Below, in pieces: positions 1 to 6,784 of a stretch of DNA of 64,000 nt (its first letter is position 1; each line of letters begins with the position of its first letter). The notes under the pieces were generated by a model that did no database searches, had not been told where the DNA came from, and saw only the letters and a list, made by a program, of their open reading frames with translations. A program made the translations under genes and the position numbers. This stretch comes from a virus, in the IMG/VR virus record IMGVR_UViG_3300049489_001303, positions 1 to 64,000 of that record. One strand, written 5' to 3'.

Positions 1-999
1 CATATCGGTGCCCCCACCCCCAACCATCTTGAGCACATCTTTCCAGGTCCTCAGCTTGGACACACGATGCACCGCGGCGTCGCAGTCTATCACGCCGACT
101 GACTTATACATCTTGCTCAGAGACCCCAGGCACCCGGCCACCCAGTTGCCATGATTGCTCATGGAACCTGAGGTGTCGATCACTGCATAGACTTTGGGTG
201 TGTAGGCGTGACGGCTGGGGAGTAGTATCACATCCCCACGCTCCTGGCGCCGAGAGATGCCGGCCATGTTGTAGTCGGTGCGTCCGGTGATCACCTGGCG
301 CAGTCTTCGACGTACCTTCACACGCCAGTCAAGACGGGGCAGCTTACCCTCCATGCGGGCCTCCGCCCACAGCTTCACCCCATTGGGCACCTCCCCACGT
401 CCCGACGACACAGCGCCCTGAACATCCGCAGCGATGGCATCCCGCAGGGCATCGGCACTCTCCTTATCAACCACACCCTCATCGACGCTACCGGGGGCAT
501 CCAGCTCCCATTCACCCTTCTCACCCCCCACCCCAGAGCCGTGGCATACAGAGATGTTGATCTTCCGGATCTCCACACTGTCGTAGTATTCCTCAGCAAT
601 GAGACCGTCAGGCTTACCAAGCATTGCAGGCATGATACTGTTAGGCAGCGCAGGGGTGATGTCGTCATTGATCTCCGCATCCGTGGCGTAGTTCCACGCC
701 TTGTGATGCCGATCGCCCTCCCTGTCGTTATGTTCCCTCAGCAGGTGCTCGAGCTCATGGCGCATGATCCCCTCGATGTGGAACTGGTGCTCCACAAAGG
801 ACTCGAGCGAATAGTACAGCCGCCAGTACTTATCCACCGCGAAAGTGGGAAACCCCACCTTCAACACTGGCGTGAGCGCAGCAAACCCCCGCGCATAATA
901 GGGGTATTTCTCAGCAGCCTTGAACAAGCCGGTGAAGATCACACTGTGGTCTCTCCCCTCCAGCTTGTTCGCCTCTTCTGTTATGTCTTTAGCATCCAT
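1..999 (-). CDS. DUF2201-like metallopeptidase/VWA protein (3' end outside window)
   Basis: The frame is open from the ATG at 999 to the window edge (333 residues seen). Residues 81-85 read HELEH, an HEXXH zinc-protease motif, followed at about 102-113 by WNYATDAEINDD, as in the N-terminal metallopeptidase-like domain of DUF2201 proteins. Residues 275-281 are DTSGSMS, the DxSxS metal-adhesion (MIDAS) motif of a VWA domain, and GGGGTD at 327-332 fits the next MIDAS element. In this family the protein is normally paired with a MoxR-type AAA+ ATPase, and such an ATPase lies at 2439-3488. The start follows GAGG by 7 nt and overlaps the gene before it by 11 nt. The substrate is unknown; the presence of both domains is clear. 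Confidence 0.85.
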   Translation of the reverse strand, partial: MDAKDITEEANKLEGRDHSVIFTGLFKAAEKYPYYARGFAALTPVLKVGFPTFAVDKYWRLYYSLESFVEHQFHIEGIMRHELEHLLREHNDREGDRHHKAWNYATDAEINDDITPALPNSIMPAMLGKPDGLIAEEYYDSVEIRKINISVCHGSGVGGEKGEWELDAPGSVDEGVVDKESADALRDAIAADVQGAVSSGRGEVPNGVKLWAEARMEGKLPRLDWRVKVRRRLRQVITGRTDYNMAGISRRQERGDVILLPSRHAYTPKVYAVIDTSGSMSNHGNWVAGCLGSLSKMYKSVGVIDCDAAVHRVSKLRTWKDVLKMVGGGGTDM

Positions 1000-1216
1000 T
1001 GAACAACCTCATCAGTTCTTTGGGGCTGAACCCCCTGTCACATACTACACACCTCACACCATCGTCGGGGTGATTAATGTCACAGTAGTCATCCACCTCC
1101 ATGTCAGTCACGTAACCCTCATCATTTATTTCCTTGATGGTAGCATACTCGACAACATGCTGTACATAGGTGAGCTCTGTCCCGCAGAGGGGGCAGTTGT
1201 ATTTTCGCTGAGTCAT
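989..1216 (-). CDS. Zinc-ribbon microprotein
   Basis: A 75-residue protein with two CxxC knuckles (CPLC near residue 8, CVVC near residue 56), which would form one zinc ribbon. The start is preceded by AGAGGA. It lies between the Gly/Asp-rich microprotein array and the HEXXH/VWA gene and overlaps both, so it is co-translated with them. The function is unknown; it may be a small partner of the ATPase/VWA pair (inference from position only). Confidence 0.7.
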   Translation of the reverse strand: MTQRKYNCPLCGTELTYVQHVVEYATIKEINDEGYVTDMEVDDYCDINHPDDGVRCVVCDRGFSPKELMRLFNGC

Positions 1217-1413
1217 TTGAAGTCCTCTGTTGTGACGGCTCTGGTGTTGTATAAGGGCCTGTATTGAGCAACGATGGAGCTTCCTCCACAGCCATCACCG
1301 AAGGTATTGCCATCCCCACACTGGTTGGCACCAAACGTATCACCACCACCATAGGTAGTTCCGAAGGACTGACCATAACCAGTGGCGCTGTCAATATAAC
1401 GGTGAATGCTCAT
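1213..1413 (-). CDS. Gly/Asp-rich microprotein, array member 1
   Basis: A 66-residue protein. The N-terminus MSIHRYIDSATGYG is followed by a stretch of Gly, Asp and aromatic residues (GGGDTFGANQCGDGNTFGDG) and then an ordinary tail. GAGGG precedes the start by 7 nt, and the stop overlaps the start of the zinc-ribbon gene. It is the last member of a run of similar genes that surrounds the MoxR-type ATPase. No known domain was recognised. Confidence 0.65.
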   Translation of the reverse strand: MSIHRYIDSATGYGQSFGTTYGGGDTFGANQCGDGNTFGDGCGGSSIVAQYRPLYNTRAVTTEDFK

Positions 1414-1613
1414 GGGAAATCCCTGAGTGATATTTCAGTGTGGAGACCCCCACCGTCCCCGGTACCAGTTCCGAAAGGCCACCCAAACCCAAATCCTTTC
1501 GCTGACCCGCAGCTGGATCCGAACCCGTTGCCCTGACACCCGAAGCCATCGCCATAACCTGTCCCATTACCGTAGGTGAATGCTTCTTGTAAGTGGTAAA
1601 GGTGGACCCTCAT
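1410..1613 (-). CDS. Gly/Asp-rich microprotein, array member 2
   Basis: A 67-residue protein: a short N-terminus (MRVHLYHLQEAFTYG) and then a core made almost only of Gly, Asp, Phe, Tyr and Ser, with two Cys. GGAGG stands 7 nt before the ATG and is itself coding sequence for the tail of the gene before it (LEDTQ). The 4-nt ATGA overlap with its neighbours implies coupled translation. Function unknown. Confidence 0.65.
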   Translation of the reverse strand: MRVHLYHLQEAFTYGNGTGYGDGFGCQGNGFGSSCGSAKGFGFGWPFGTGTGDGGGLHTEISLRDFP

Positions 1614-1861
1614 TGCGTATCCTCCAGGAGCATCTTCTCACCCTCCCCATCACCGTGCAAATCCGTGTAGCCGTAAACATCGTCCCCACCACACCCGTAG
1701 TCGCCGTCTCCACAACCGTCTCCACTGATACCCGCATAGAATGAACCGAATCCGCAGCCATTCCCGTTTAACCGTGGGGTCGTAGTCCATTCATGGCCCC
1801 CTATGTGCTGATACCCGGCGCCGAATCGGGGGTAGGCATCGGTGATTGTTCGCAGAATCAT
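1610..1861 (-). CDS. Gly/Asp-rich microprotein, array member 3
   Basis: An 83-residue protein. I chose the ATG at 1861 rather than a longer frame because it makes an ATGA overlap with the preceding gene and begins MILRTITDAYPRFGAG, matching its paralogues (MKIITDDFPHFGNG). A GDGCGDGDYGCGGDD core and an acidic end (LLEDTQ) follow. Function unknown. Confidence 0.65.
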   Translation of the reverse strand: MILRTITDAYPRFGAGYQHIGGHEWTTTPRLNGNGCGFGSFYAGISGDGCGDGDYGCGGDDVYGYTDLHGDGEGEKMLLEDTQ

Positions 1862-2034
1862 TGCGTCTCCTCCAAGCCAATGGGGTCGCCCTCGCCATCC
1901 CCACTGAGCATTCCGCACATGCCACACCCGGTGTCTGAGCTACCATCACCGTAACCACTGCCCATACCCCCACCAGCGGGGCCCCCAAAGTCGCCATTGC
2001 CGAAGTGGGGGAAATCATCTGTGATGATCTTCAT
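1858..2034 (-). CDS. Gly/Asp-rich microprotein, array member 4
   Basis: A 58-residue ORF read directly from the minus strand. It starts MKIITDDFPHFGNG, nearly identical to the next gene upstream, followed by a Gly-rich core with CGMCGM and the tail GLEETQ. Both ends are ATGA overlaps. The near-identical N-termini of members 4 and 5 show recent tandem duplication. Confidence 0.7.
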   Translation of the reverse strand: MKIITDDFPHFGNGDFGGPAGGGMGSGYGDGSSDTGCGMCGMLSGDGEGDPIGLEETQ

Positions 2035-2237
2035 TGTGTATCCTTGGGTTCAATAGATGCACCGAAGCCATCGCCATCGAGAACTCCACCTGAACCACAC
2101 CCCGCATCTGTGTCACCACCACCATACCCATTACCCGGGTCGTGGAACATGATATGCTCGCCACCGTAACCGTCACCGTCAGAACCACCAGATGGGCCGT
2201 TGCCGAAGTGGGGGAACTCATCTGTGATGATCTTCAT
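2031..2237 (-). CDS. Gly/Asp-rich microprotein, array member 5
   Basis: A 68-residue protein starting MKIITDEFPHFGNG (paralogue of member 4), followed by GGSDGDGYGG, a variable middle, GNGYGGGDTDAGCG and the tail EPKDTQ. The start is overlapped by the stop of member 6. No homologue was recognised. The repeated Gly-Asp pairs could bind a metal such as calcium, which is inference from composition only. Confidence 0.7.
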   Translation of the reverse strand: MKIITDEFPHFGNGPSGGSDGDGYGGEHIMFHDPGNGYGGGDTDAGCGSGGVLDGDGFGASIEPKDTQ

Positions 2238-2437
2238 TGCATCCTCCCAGCATCAAGACATTCACCAACACCGTTAGCGATGTCGTGAGGATTCTTAACC
2301 TCGCCCCCACCACCATCACCATCCCCGGGATCTCCATCCCCGTAGAGTTCCAGGGCACCTGCACCGTAACCGTCACCATCACTGTATCCAAAGTTGAGAC
2401 CATCACCGGTGTGTCTGTAATCGGTGTAGGTTTTCAT
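2234..2437 (-). CDS. Gly/Asp-rich microprotein, array member 6
   Basis: A 67-residue protein, MKTYTDYRHTGDG followed by Gly/Asp repeats (DGDGYGAG, GDGDPGDGDGGGG) and a Cys-containing tail. It starts one base after the stop codon of the MoxR-type ATPase gene, so it is directly downstream of and coupled to that gene. GGGAGG at its own 3' end is the ribosome site for member 5. Confidence 0.65.
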   Translation of the reverse strand: MKTYTDYRHTGDGLNFGYSDGDGYGAGALELYGDGDPGDGDGGGGEVKNPHDIANGVGECLDAGRMQ

Positions 2438-2438
2438 G

Positions 2439-3488
2439 CTATTTCTTGAACAGCTGATCAGCCCCCGTCAGGCTGTCCACCAGCTTCCTCTTCTCGGGGG
2501 TCTGGGGGATTTCGATGTTGCTCTGTACAGCAGCACGAACAGCACGACGTGTGGCGACCAACGCCACGTCCTTGCGGGCCTTCACGAGCAGCTTGAACAG
2601 GTCACCCATGCGACCATAGGCCAGGGCAACAGACACCGCGGAGTTGAGGGACAGAGCGACGCGATCGCCGCGGGAGGGCAGCTCCACCTTACCATCCAAC
2701 AGGTCTTTGCCGTTGGGCAGCTCCGTGTCCGCGAGCCAGGCAGTAAATTCCGTGCACGCTGCTCCCCCCACCAGCCCGGAGATGCAGGCACGTACTTCCT
2801 TGTCCTTCACGCGCTCCGGACCCACCATCCCGAGCAGCTTGGACACAGCACTCCAGGAGCGTGGCGACGGCCACCCCCGCATCGTTGCAGCGCTCTCCTT
2901 GGGAGGATCGAGCAGAGCCGAAGGAGCATGGGAAATCCACCCTGTTACCAGAGCACGACCCTCTGCACCCTCATTGCCGCCGACTCCCGCAGTTCCCCAC
3001 CCACCCAGCTCACCGGCAATCCACTCCTCATTGTTGAGGGTCCAGTCCAGATGGCACCAGCGGTTAGCGGTCGCGGCGGACAGATCCGTAGGATCCGCGG
3101 CATACTCGGGGGGATTAGCGGCGCCAATGATCTTCACTCCCCGCAGGTCGAGGTCCACCACCCGGCGTTCCTGCACCACACGCAGCAGCGCAGCCTGAAT
3201 CGAAGGCGGTGCGCAGGTGAGCTCGTCGAGCATCAACCACGCCTCACCACCCTTATCCAGCGCTCCCCTCAACCGACGTGCCCACGGCGGCGGAGCCACC
3301 TCCACGCCACTGTCTGTCATGTAGGGCCGACCGAGATCAGTGGGATCCATTGTGGATCCTATCAACACCTCAATGTGCGCACCGGCATCCGCGGCCATCT
3401 TCGTGACAGCAGCGGTCTTGCCTGTCCCCGGAGCACCCCAGAGCAGCACAGGTATATCAGAAGCGATCAATTTGTTGAGTTCTTGCAT
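2439..3488 (-). CDS. MoxR-type AAA+ ATPase
   Basis: A 349-residue protein from the ATG at 3488; an upstream TTG is possible, but MoxR proteins begin close to the nucleotide-binding site. Walker A GAPGTGKT is at 18-25, Walker B WLMLDE at 84-89 followed by the MoxR-like LTCAPPSIQAALL, sensor 1 IIGAANP at 120-126, and an Asn-Arg pair (ANRW) at 141-144 in the arginine-finger region. MoxR ATPases act as remodelling chaperones with VWA-domain partners, and a VWA protein lies at 1-999. The gene sits inside the Gly/Asp-rich microprotein array, which suggests, without proving, that those proteins are clients or regulators. Confidence 0.9.
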   Translation of the reverse strand: MQELNKLIASDIPVLLWGAPGTGKTAAVTKMAADAGAHIEVLIGSTMDPTDLGRPYMTDSGVEVAPPPWARRLRGALDKGGEAWLMLDELTCAPPSIQAALLRVVQERRVVDLDLRGVKIIGAANPPEYAADPTDLSAATANRWCHLDWTLNNEEWIAGELGGWGTAGVGGNEGAEGRALVTGWISHAPSALLDPPKESAATMRGWPSPRSWSAVSKLLGMVGPERVKDKEVRACISGLVGGAACTEFTAWLADTELPNGKDLLDGKVELPSRGDRVALSLNSAVSVALAYGRMGDLFKLLVKARKDVALVATRRAVRAAVQSNIEIPQTPEKRKLVDSLTGADQLFKK

Positions 3489-3511
3489 TGTTTTAAATCT
3501 CTTTCTCACCC

Positions 3512-3724
3512 TCAAAGGGTGTCAGTTTCATCTAAGGAATAGCTGTAGCCACTCCCGGTATCCTTATCGGTTACGCCCCATTCATCGTAGTTGAAATCAT
3601 CATCAGTGCGGCTCTTCCAGGACCAATTGTGGTTTTCATCACTGCTGCCGTTACCATCCGCGTGACCGTAGTCAGAGCCATCTCCCGAGCAGTGGTTGAA
3701 GTCCACAAGGGTGCGTAGCATCAT
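3512..3724 (-). CDS. Gly/Asp-rich microprotein, array member 7
   Basis: A 70-residue protein starting MMLRTLVDFNHCSGDG, then an Asp/Asn/Ser-rich middle (DYGHADGNGSSDENHNW) and an acidic end. It lacks the long glycine runs of members 1-6 but shares the N-terminal plan M-x-LRT. GGGGGAG precedes the start, and an ATGA overlap links it to member 8. It lies directly upstream of the ATPase gene. Confidence 0.65.
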   Translation of the reverse strand: MMLRTLVDFNHCSGDGSDYGHADGNGSSDENHNWSWKSRTDDDFNYDEWGVTDKDTGSGYSYSLDETDTL

Positions 3725-3936
3725 TCGGTCTCCCCCTCAGTGATCCCTGTGGACATGTGTACACGCCACTTGCCACCACCATCACCTGTCAGGATTCGAC
3801 CAAACTCCACGCCCTTACCCATCCCACTCCCCATGCCCCCACCAGAGCCTTCGCCAGCAAACTGGCTGTGGGAGAGCTTACCTACCTGCCCATCACCCAG
3901 GCGGGGTGTGTAGTCTGTGATTGTTCGTAGTCTCAT
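3721..3936 (-). CDS. Gly/Asp-rich microprotein, array member 8
   Basis: A 71-residue protein. I chose the ATG at 3936, which follows AGGTGG by 5 nt and begins MRLRTITDYTPRLGDG like member 3. It has a GEGSGGGMGSGMGKG core and the acidic tail TEGETE. A GTG three codons upstream is less likely. Function unknown. Confidence 0.65.
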   Translation of the reverse strand: MRLRTITDYTPRLGDGQVGKLSHSQFAGEGSGGGMGSGMGKGVEFGRILTGDGGGKWRVHMSTGITEGETE

Positions 3937-4082
3937 GGATACCACCTATAACGATCATCCGCATACGCCAGATTTACTGAGTCGTCATATTCGTGGTATT
4001 CCCCAACACCGCGAGTCACTCTTGCCACAACAGAAGAACCTCCCGCGCCATCGCCAAAAGCGGTACCGTCTCCCCAATTCAT
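3933..4082 (-). CDS. Gly/Asp-rich microprotein, array member 9
   Basis: A 49-residue ORF: MNWGDGTAFGDGAGGSS, then a less biased tail ending DDRYRWYP. It resembles member 10 at the N-terminus. TATAGGTGGTAT before the start is the same leader used by members 8 and 10. Because that leader is coding sequence for the preceding gene, members 9-11 all end in Y-R-W. Confidence 0.6.
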   Translation of the reverse strand: MNWGDGTAFGDGAGGSSVVARVTRGVGEYHEYDDSVNLAYADDRYRWYP

Positions 4083-4261
4083 ATATACCACCTATAAACC
4101 TGGGTAATCATCGGGGTTTCGGGTATCCACTTTTTTATAGAGGCTAAGCCTCCCCCCGCCAAATCCCCAAAGTCCGAACCAGCACCACGCCGATCTTCGG
4201 ACACAGACGAAGAACCCCCAACGCCGTCGCCGAAATCGTCGCCATCGCCCCACCGTATCAT
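4079..4261 (-). CDS. Gly/Asp-rich microprotein, array member 10
   Basis: A 60-residue protein from the ATG at 4261 (AGGTGG 5 nt upstream): MIRWGDGDDFGDGVGGSS, a second Gly-rich patch, and the tail TQVYRWYI. It is a clear paralogue of member 9. The ATGA overlap with member 11 implies coupled translation. Confidence 0.65.
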   Translation of the reverse strand: MIRWGDGDDFGDGVGGSSSVSEDRRGAGSDFGDLAGGGLASIKKWIPETPMITQVYRWYI

Positions 4262-4482
4262 CGCCGCCACCTGTAGTTATCGAGATGCCTGAGGTTATAG
4301 AACGCTCCACTCTTACCCCCACCAAAGCGATCACCGAAGAAGTAGTATTCACCGGCTATGCCAAAGCCGCAGCCATGTTTTTCCCAGTCGTCGTTGCTGC
4401 TTATCAAACAGTCACCCTCTTCAGAGAAATCCTCGCCATCACCTCGCTGGGATGAAAAGTCCTGATCCAGACAAGCTCTCAC
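4258..4482 (-). CDS. Gly/Asp-rich microprotein, array member 11 (GTG start)
   Basis: A 74-residue protein and the first gene of the array. No ATG fits. The GTG at 4482 follows AGGTGG by 4 nt, the leader used by its neighbours. The body contains GDGEDFSEEGD and GIAGEYYFFGDRFGGGKSG, and the tail ends NYRWRR. A strong intrinsic terminator (4499-4531) stands immediately upstream of its ribosome site, so expression would depend on read-through, antitermination or an unseen promoter. Confidence 0.6.
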   Translation of the reverse strand: MRACLDQDFSSQRGDGEDFSEEGDCLISSNDDWEKHGCGFGIAGEYYFFGDRFGGGKSGAFYNLRHLDNYRWRR

Positions 4483-4498
4483 TCTACCACCTCCCACT

Positions 4499-4531
4499 AA
4501 AAAAAGGACCCACAGAATTAACTGTGGGCCC
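4499..4531 (-). terminator. Intrinsic terminator upstream of the Gly/Asp array
   Basis: On the minus strand GGGCCCACAG, loop TTAATT, CTGTGGGTCC, then a run of seven T. It ends the transcript of the gene at 4545-4940. The T run is only a few bases before the AGGTGG ribosome site of array member 11. Confidence 0.85.
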
Positions 4532-4544
4532 CTCTCAATTTAGA

Positions 4545-4940
4545 TCACTTGCCGGCAGCGAGGAGAGTGTCCTCGGTCTTGCCGATCATCTTTTCCCACG
4601 CCTCCACGGACTCCGGACGGATCACGTCCAGCGTCTGATGTATGGCGTCAACCGGAACGTTGATGGGCCACAACCCAGCATCGCAGGTTGTGCTGTCGGT
4701 GGGGCCGTGGTGCACCAGCTGGCCGATGCCGTGCTCAGTGCCCCAGTATCTCAGGGTGGTGTAACGGGGGATAATCACCCAATTGTGCCCCCACTTCTCC
4801 ACATGCTGGATCTCTTCCGGCTTGGTGATGACTACGAAGCCGCGGCCGAACATGATGATGGAGTATTTGACCTCTCCATCTTTGGACAGTTCAGCGATTT
4901 CTTTCTTCTGGGCAGATACATCTTTTTTCTTTGCGCTCAT
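4545..4940 (-). CDS. Hypothetical protein, 131 aa
   Basis: It starts at the ATG at 4940 (AAAGGA 9 nt upstream); a TTG further upstream is unlikely. The N-terminus is lysine-rich, followed by SIIMFGRGFVVITKPEEI and WGHNWVIIPRYTTLRYWGTE, a compact alpha/beta-looking protein. It is followed by a strong terminator. No family was recognised. Confidence 0.55.
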   Translation of the reverse strand: MSAKKKDVSAQKKEIAELSKDGEVKYSIIMFGRGFVVITKPEEIQHVEKWGHNWVIIPRYTTLRYWGTEHGIGQLVHHGPTDSTTCDAGLWPINVPVDAIHQTLDVIRPESVEAWEKMIGKTEDTLLAAGK

Positions 4941-5036
4941 TCTTGTTATTCCTTTTTTCTTTTGGTTCTTCAATGAGTGGGAGAGACAGTTCTCCCGGAC
5001 GAAGTCTTGTACCGCACTATTGCTGATTTTTTGAAA

Positions 5037-5288
5037 CTAGAGCTGAACTCGCAGGGCCTTGGGTATTTCACGGCCTTTAAGTATCCAATGGGTGTTCAAG
5101 GTACCGAAGCTGTTGAATACTCCCACGGTATCAAACACGTAGAAATCTCCCCCAGAGCCGTGCCTACTCCGAGTATCCCCAAAGCCTCGATTTGGTGTAT
5201 AGCAGATGAACTCAGTACTTCTCAGAGGATCTTTGCTGGGGGCTTTCAGCTCGTCGTGGTCGTAGAGGCACTCAGCGATGGGGCTCAT
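5037..5288 (-). CDS. Hypothetical protein, 83 aa
   Basis: I chose the ATG at 5288, which overlaps the stop of the gene before it (TGAAATG), over a longer frame without support. It contains RGFGDTRSRHGSGGDFYVFDT. The roughly 100-bp gap after it (4941-5036) holds a 6-bp inverted repeat (GGGAGA/TCTCCC at about 4979-4996) without a T run, and no gene. No family was recognised. Confidence 0.5.
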   Translation of the reverse strand: MSPIAECLYDHDELKAPSKDPLRSTEFICYTPNRGFGDTRSRHGSGGDFYVFDTVGVFNSFGTLNTHWILKGREIPKALRVQL

Positions 5289-5289
5289 T

Positions 5290-5841
5290 TCATACTGCCA
5301 TGTGGCTCTTGCACATCGGACATACAATGCTACCAGAGGCCGTGTAGAGCATGGCGTAGTGCTGTGAAACAGTATTGCAATTGAAACACATGTACTGACC
5401 GGCCGGCACCCTGATGATAGTGTTGATGTGAAGGCGCTCAATCTCAACCTTCAACTTGTAGATCTCGGCCTCTGCCTCTTTCAGCTTCAGCTTGAGACTC
5501 TTTCTCCCACCCAGCTCCCCTTTATGCTCTGCAGCCACATCGGAAGCCACCCACACCGTTGCGTTGCAGTTCTTGCGCGTCTTACGCACAAACCCATTTT
5601 CCATAACACGCCCAGCCAACACCAGCTCACGACGCCGCGGCACCTGGGTGGAGACGTGCAGCTTCAGCCCCACCTGGATCTCATCGTCGGTGGCGCCATG
5701 TATACCCTGCAGCTTCAAGAAGCTGTATACCTGTTCCCGCAACATAGCTGCGTTGGGCTCCACCTTCTCCGCAGCTGATTTTGATGTTTCACTATCCCCT
5801 TGAAAGGGGAGCTCAAGTGATTTTGTGTCGAGCCATCCCAT
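5290..5841 (-). CDS. Winged-helix DNA-binding protein with C-terminal zinc ribbon
   Basis: A 183-residue protein. Residues about 33-100 (REQVYSFLKL, GATDDEIQVGL, STQVPRRRELVLAGRV, then KTRKNCNATVWVA) match the winged helix common in phage-encoded DNA-binding proteins that begin with a regulatory 'GATDDEI' helix. A coiled coil follows (KLKLKEAEAEIYKLKVEIE), and then CFNC...CPMC forms a zinc ribbon. It is probably a transcription or replication regulator; the target is unknown. AGAGGTG precedes the start. Confidence 0.65.
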   Translation of the reverse strand: MGWLDTKSLELPFQGDSETSKSAAEKVEPNAAMLREQVYSFLKLQGIHGATDDEIQVGLKLHVSTQVPRRRELVLAGRVMENGFVRKTRKNCNATVWVASDVAAEHKGELGGRKSLKLKLKEAEAEIYKLKVEIERLHINTIIRVPAGQYMCFNCNTVSQHYAMLYTASGSIVCPMCKSHMAV

Positions 5842-5844
5842 GTA

Positions 5845-6195
5845 TCACCTCTTTTCTTTTAATCCCCGTTTGTCGATGCGTGCTAACACCATGCACGCCT
5901 TCGCTGCCGCCTCCAGCGTCTTAGGGCCGGGAGGCACACGGATGGCAGCCAGCTGGTTGTTGTCTTTGTTGTCCCACACCGCCACCCACTCGATGTCGTC
6001 CGTCTCGTAGTTGAATCCGGTGTGGAGACTGTAGTCCTCCAGGCCCTTGGGTCCCACATAGTCGTCGCTGGGTTCCATCTGCAGGCGCCGTACGTGCTTC
6101 CAGCCGGCAGCTTCAACCGCGTCGATCAGCTTGGTTACTTTGGCCACAGCTCTACTGCGGGCCTTGGGGTCGTTAATCAGTGTGTCCAGTTTCAT
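5845..6195 (-). CDS. Hypothetical protein, 116 aa
   Basis: GGAGG is 4 nt before the ATG. A helical N-terminus (ARSRAVAKVTKLIDAVEAAGW) is followed by a beta-rich part (DDIEWVAVWDNKDNNQLAAI) and a basic tail. It lies in an overlapping operon. No family was recognised. Confidence 0.5.
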   Translation of the reverse strand: MKLDTLINDPKARSRAVAKVTKLIDAVEAAGWKHVRRLQMEPSDDYVGPKGLEDYSLHTGFNYETDDIEWVAVWDNKDNNQLAAIRVPPGPKTLEAAAKACMVLARIDKRGLKEKR

Positions 6196-6422
6196 TCATC
6201 CTCCCAATACCGCGTACGAAACTCACGGTTCTCGTCATTGAGGTAGCGCCACCCATGGCAAATGCCCATCACAAAACCTTCGTGTGTGATCATGGTAGGC
6301 CACCTCACCACTACTTCCCCCGTGGCAACCCCAGTGATAAAGTCTTTGCCGCCCATGTCCGGAGCGCCCTTGTACGCTTCAACTACCTTCCCCATCTCAG
6401 GGACGTGTGGTTTCCAGGGCAT
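6192..6422 (-). CDS. Hypothetical protein, 76 aa
   Basis: A small protein with GVATGEVVVRWPTMITHEGFVMGICHGWRYL. It overlaps its neighbours by 4 and 1 nt. It has no membrane segment and no recognised domain. Confidence 0.5.
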   Translation of the reverse strand: MPWKPHVPEMGKVVEAYKGAPDMGGKDFITGVATGEVVVRWPTMITHEGFVMGICHGWRYLNDENREFRTRYWEDE

Positions 6423-6784
6423 TACTCGCCCCTCGGTGGATACTTCTTCTGCAGCTTTCTCGATGCCAGGAACAGCTTCTCCACACTGACGTAAACATCA
6501 GCGCTGAAGGATTTCTGCAGCTTCTTCAACAGACGGATGTCGTCGGGGGTGAGGAGCTCCTCATCATCCGTAAGCCCCGCCTGCGTTGCATGAAATTCTA
6601 CCAGTGCACGGTAGTCTTCGCGGGAAGCTTCCAATAGCCTCTTCAGTGTCCCTTCCAGATAGCAGACGCGGTCATGCAGTTTCCAGTTCTGCTCGTGGAT
6701 CACTTTGCTGTGCAGCTTCTCGAGGAAGAGGCTTACAGAGGACATGAACAGCAGCGCAGACAGAACAATTATCCCGGTAATCAT
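6422..6784 (-). CDS. Small membrane protein with cytoplasmic helical domain
   Basis: It starts at the ATG at 6784 (GGGAG upstream; ATGA overlap). Residues 1-20 (MITGIIVLSALLFMSSVSLF) form one membrane segment and the rest is mostly charged helix. Topology like this is common in phage accessory proteins. No family was recognised. Confidence 0.55.
   Translation of the reverse strand: MITGIIVLSALLFMSSVSLFLEKLHSKVIHEQNWKLHDRVCYLEGTLKRLLEASREDYRALVEFHATQAGLTDDEELLTPDDIRLLKKLQKSFSADVYVSVEKLFLASRKLQKKYPPRGE

Noticed and set aside
4978-5000. Terminator at the 6-bp inverted repeat GGGAGA/TCTCCC
   Set aside because: No T run follows on either strand.
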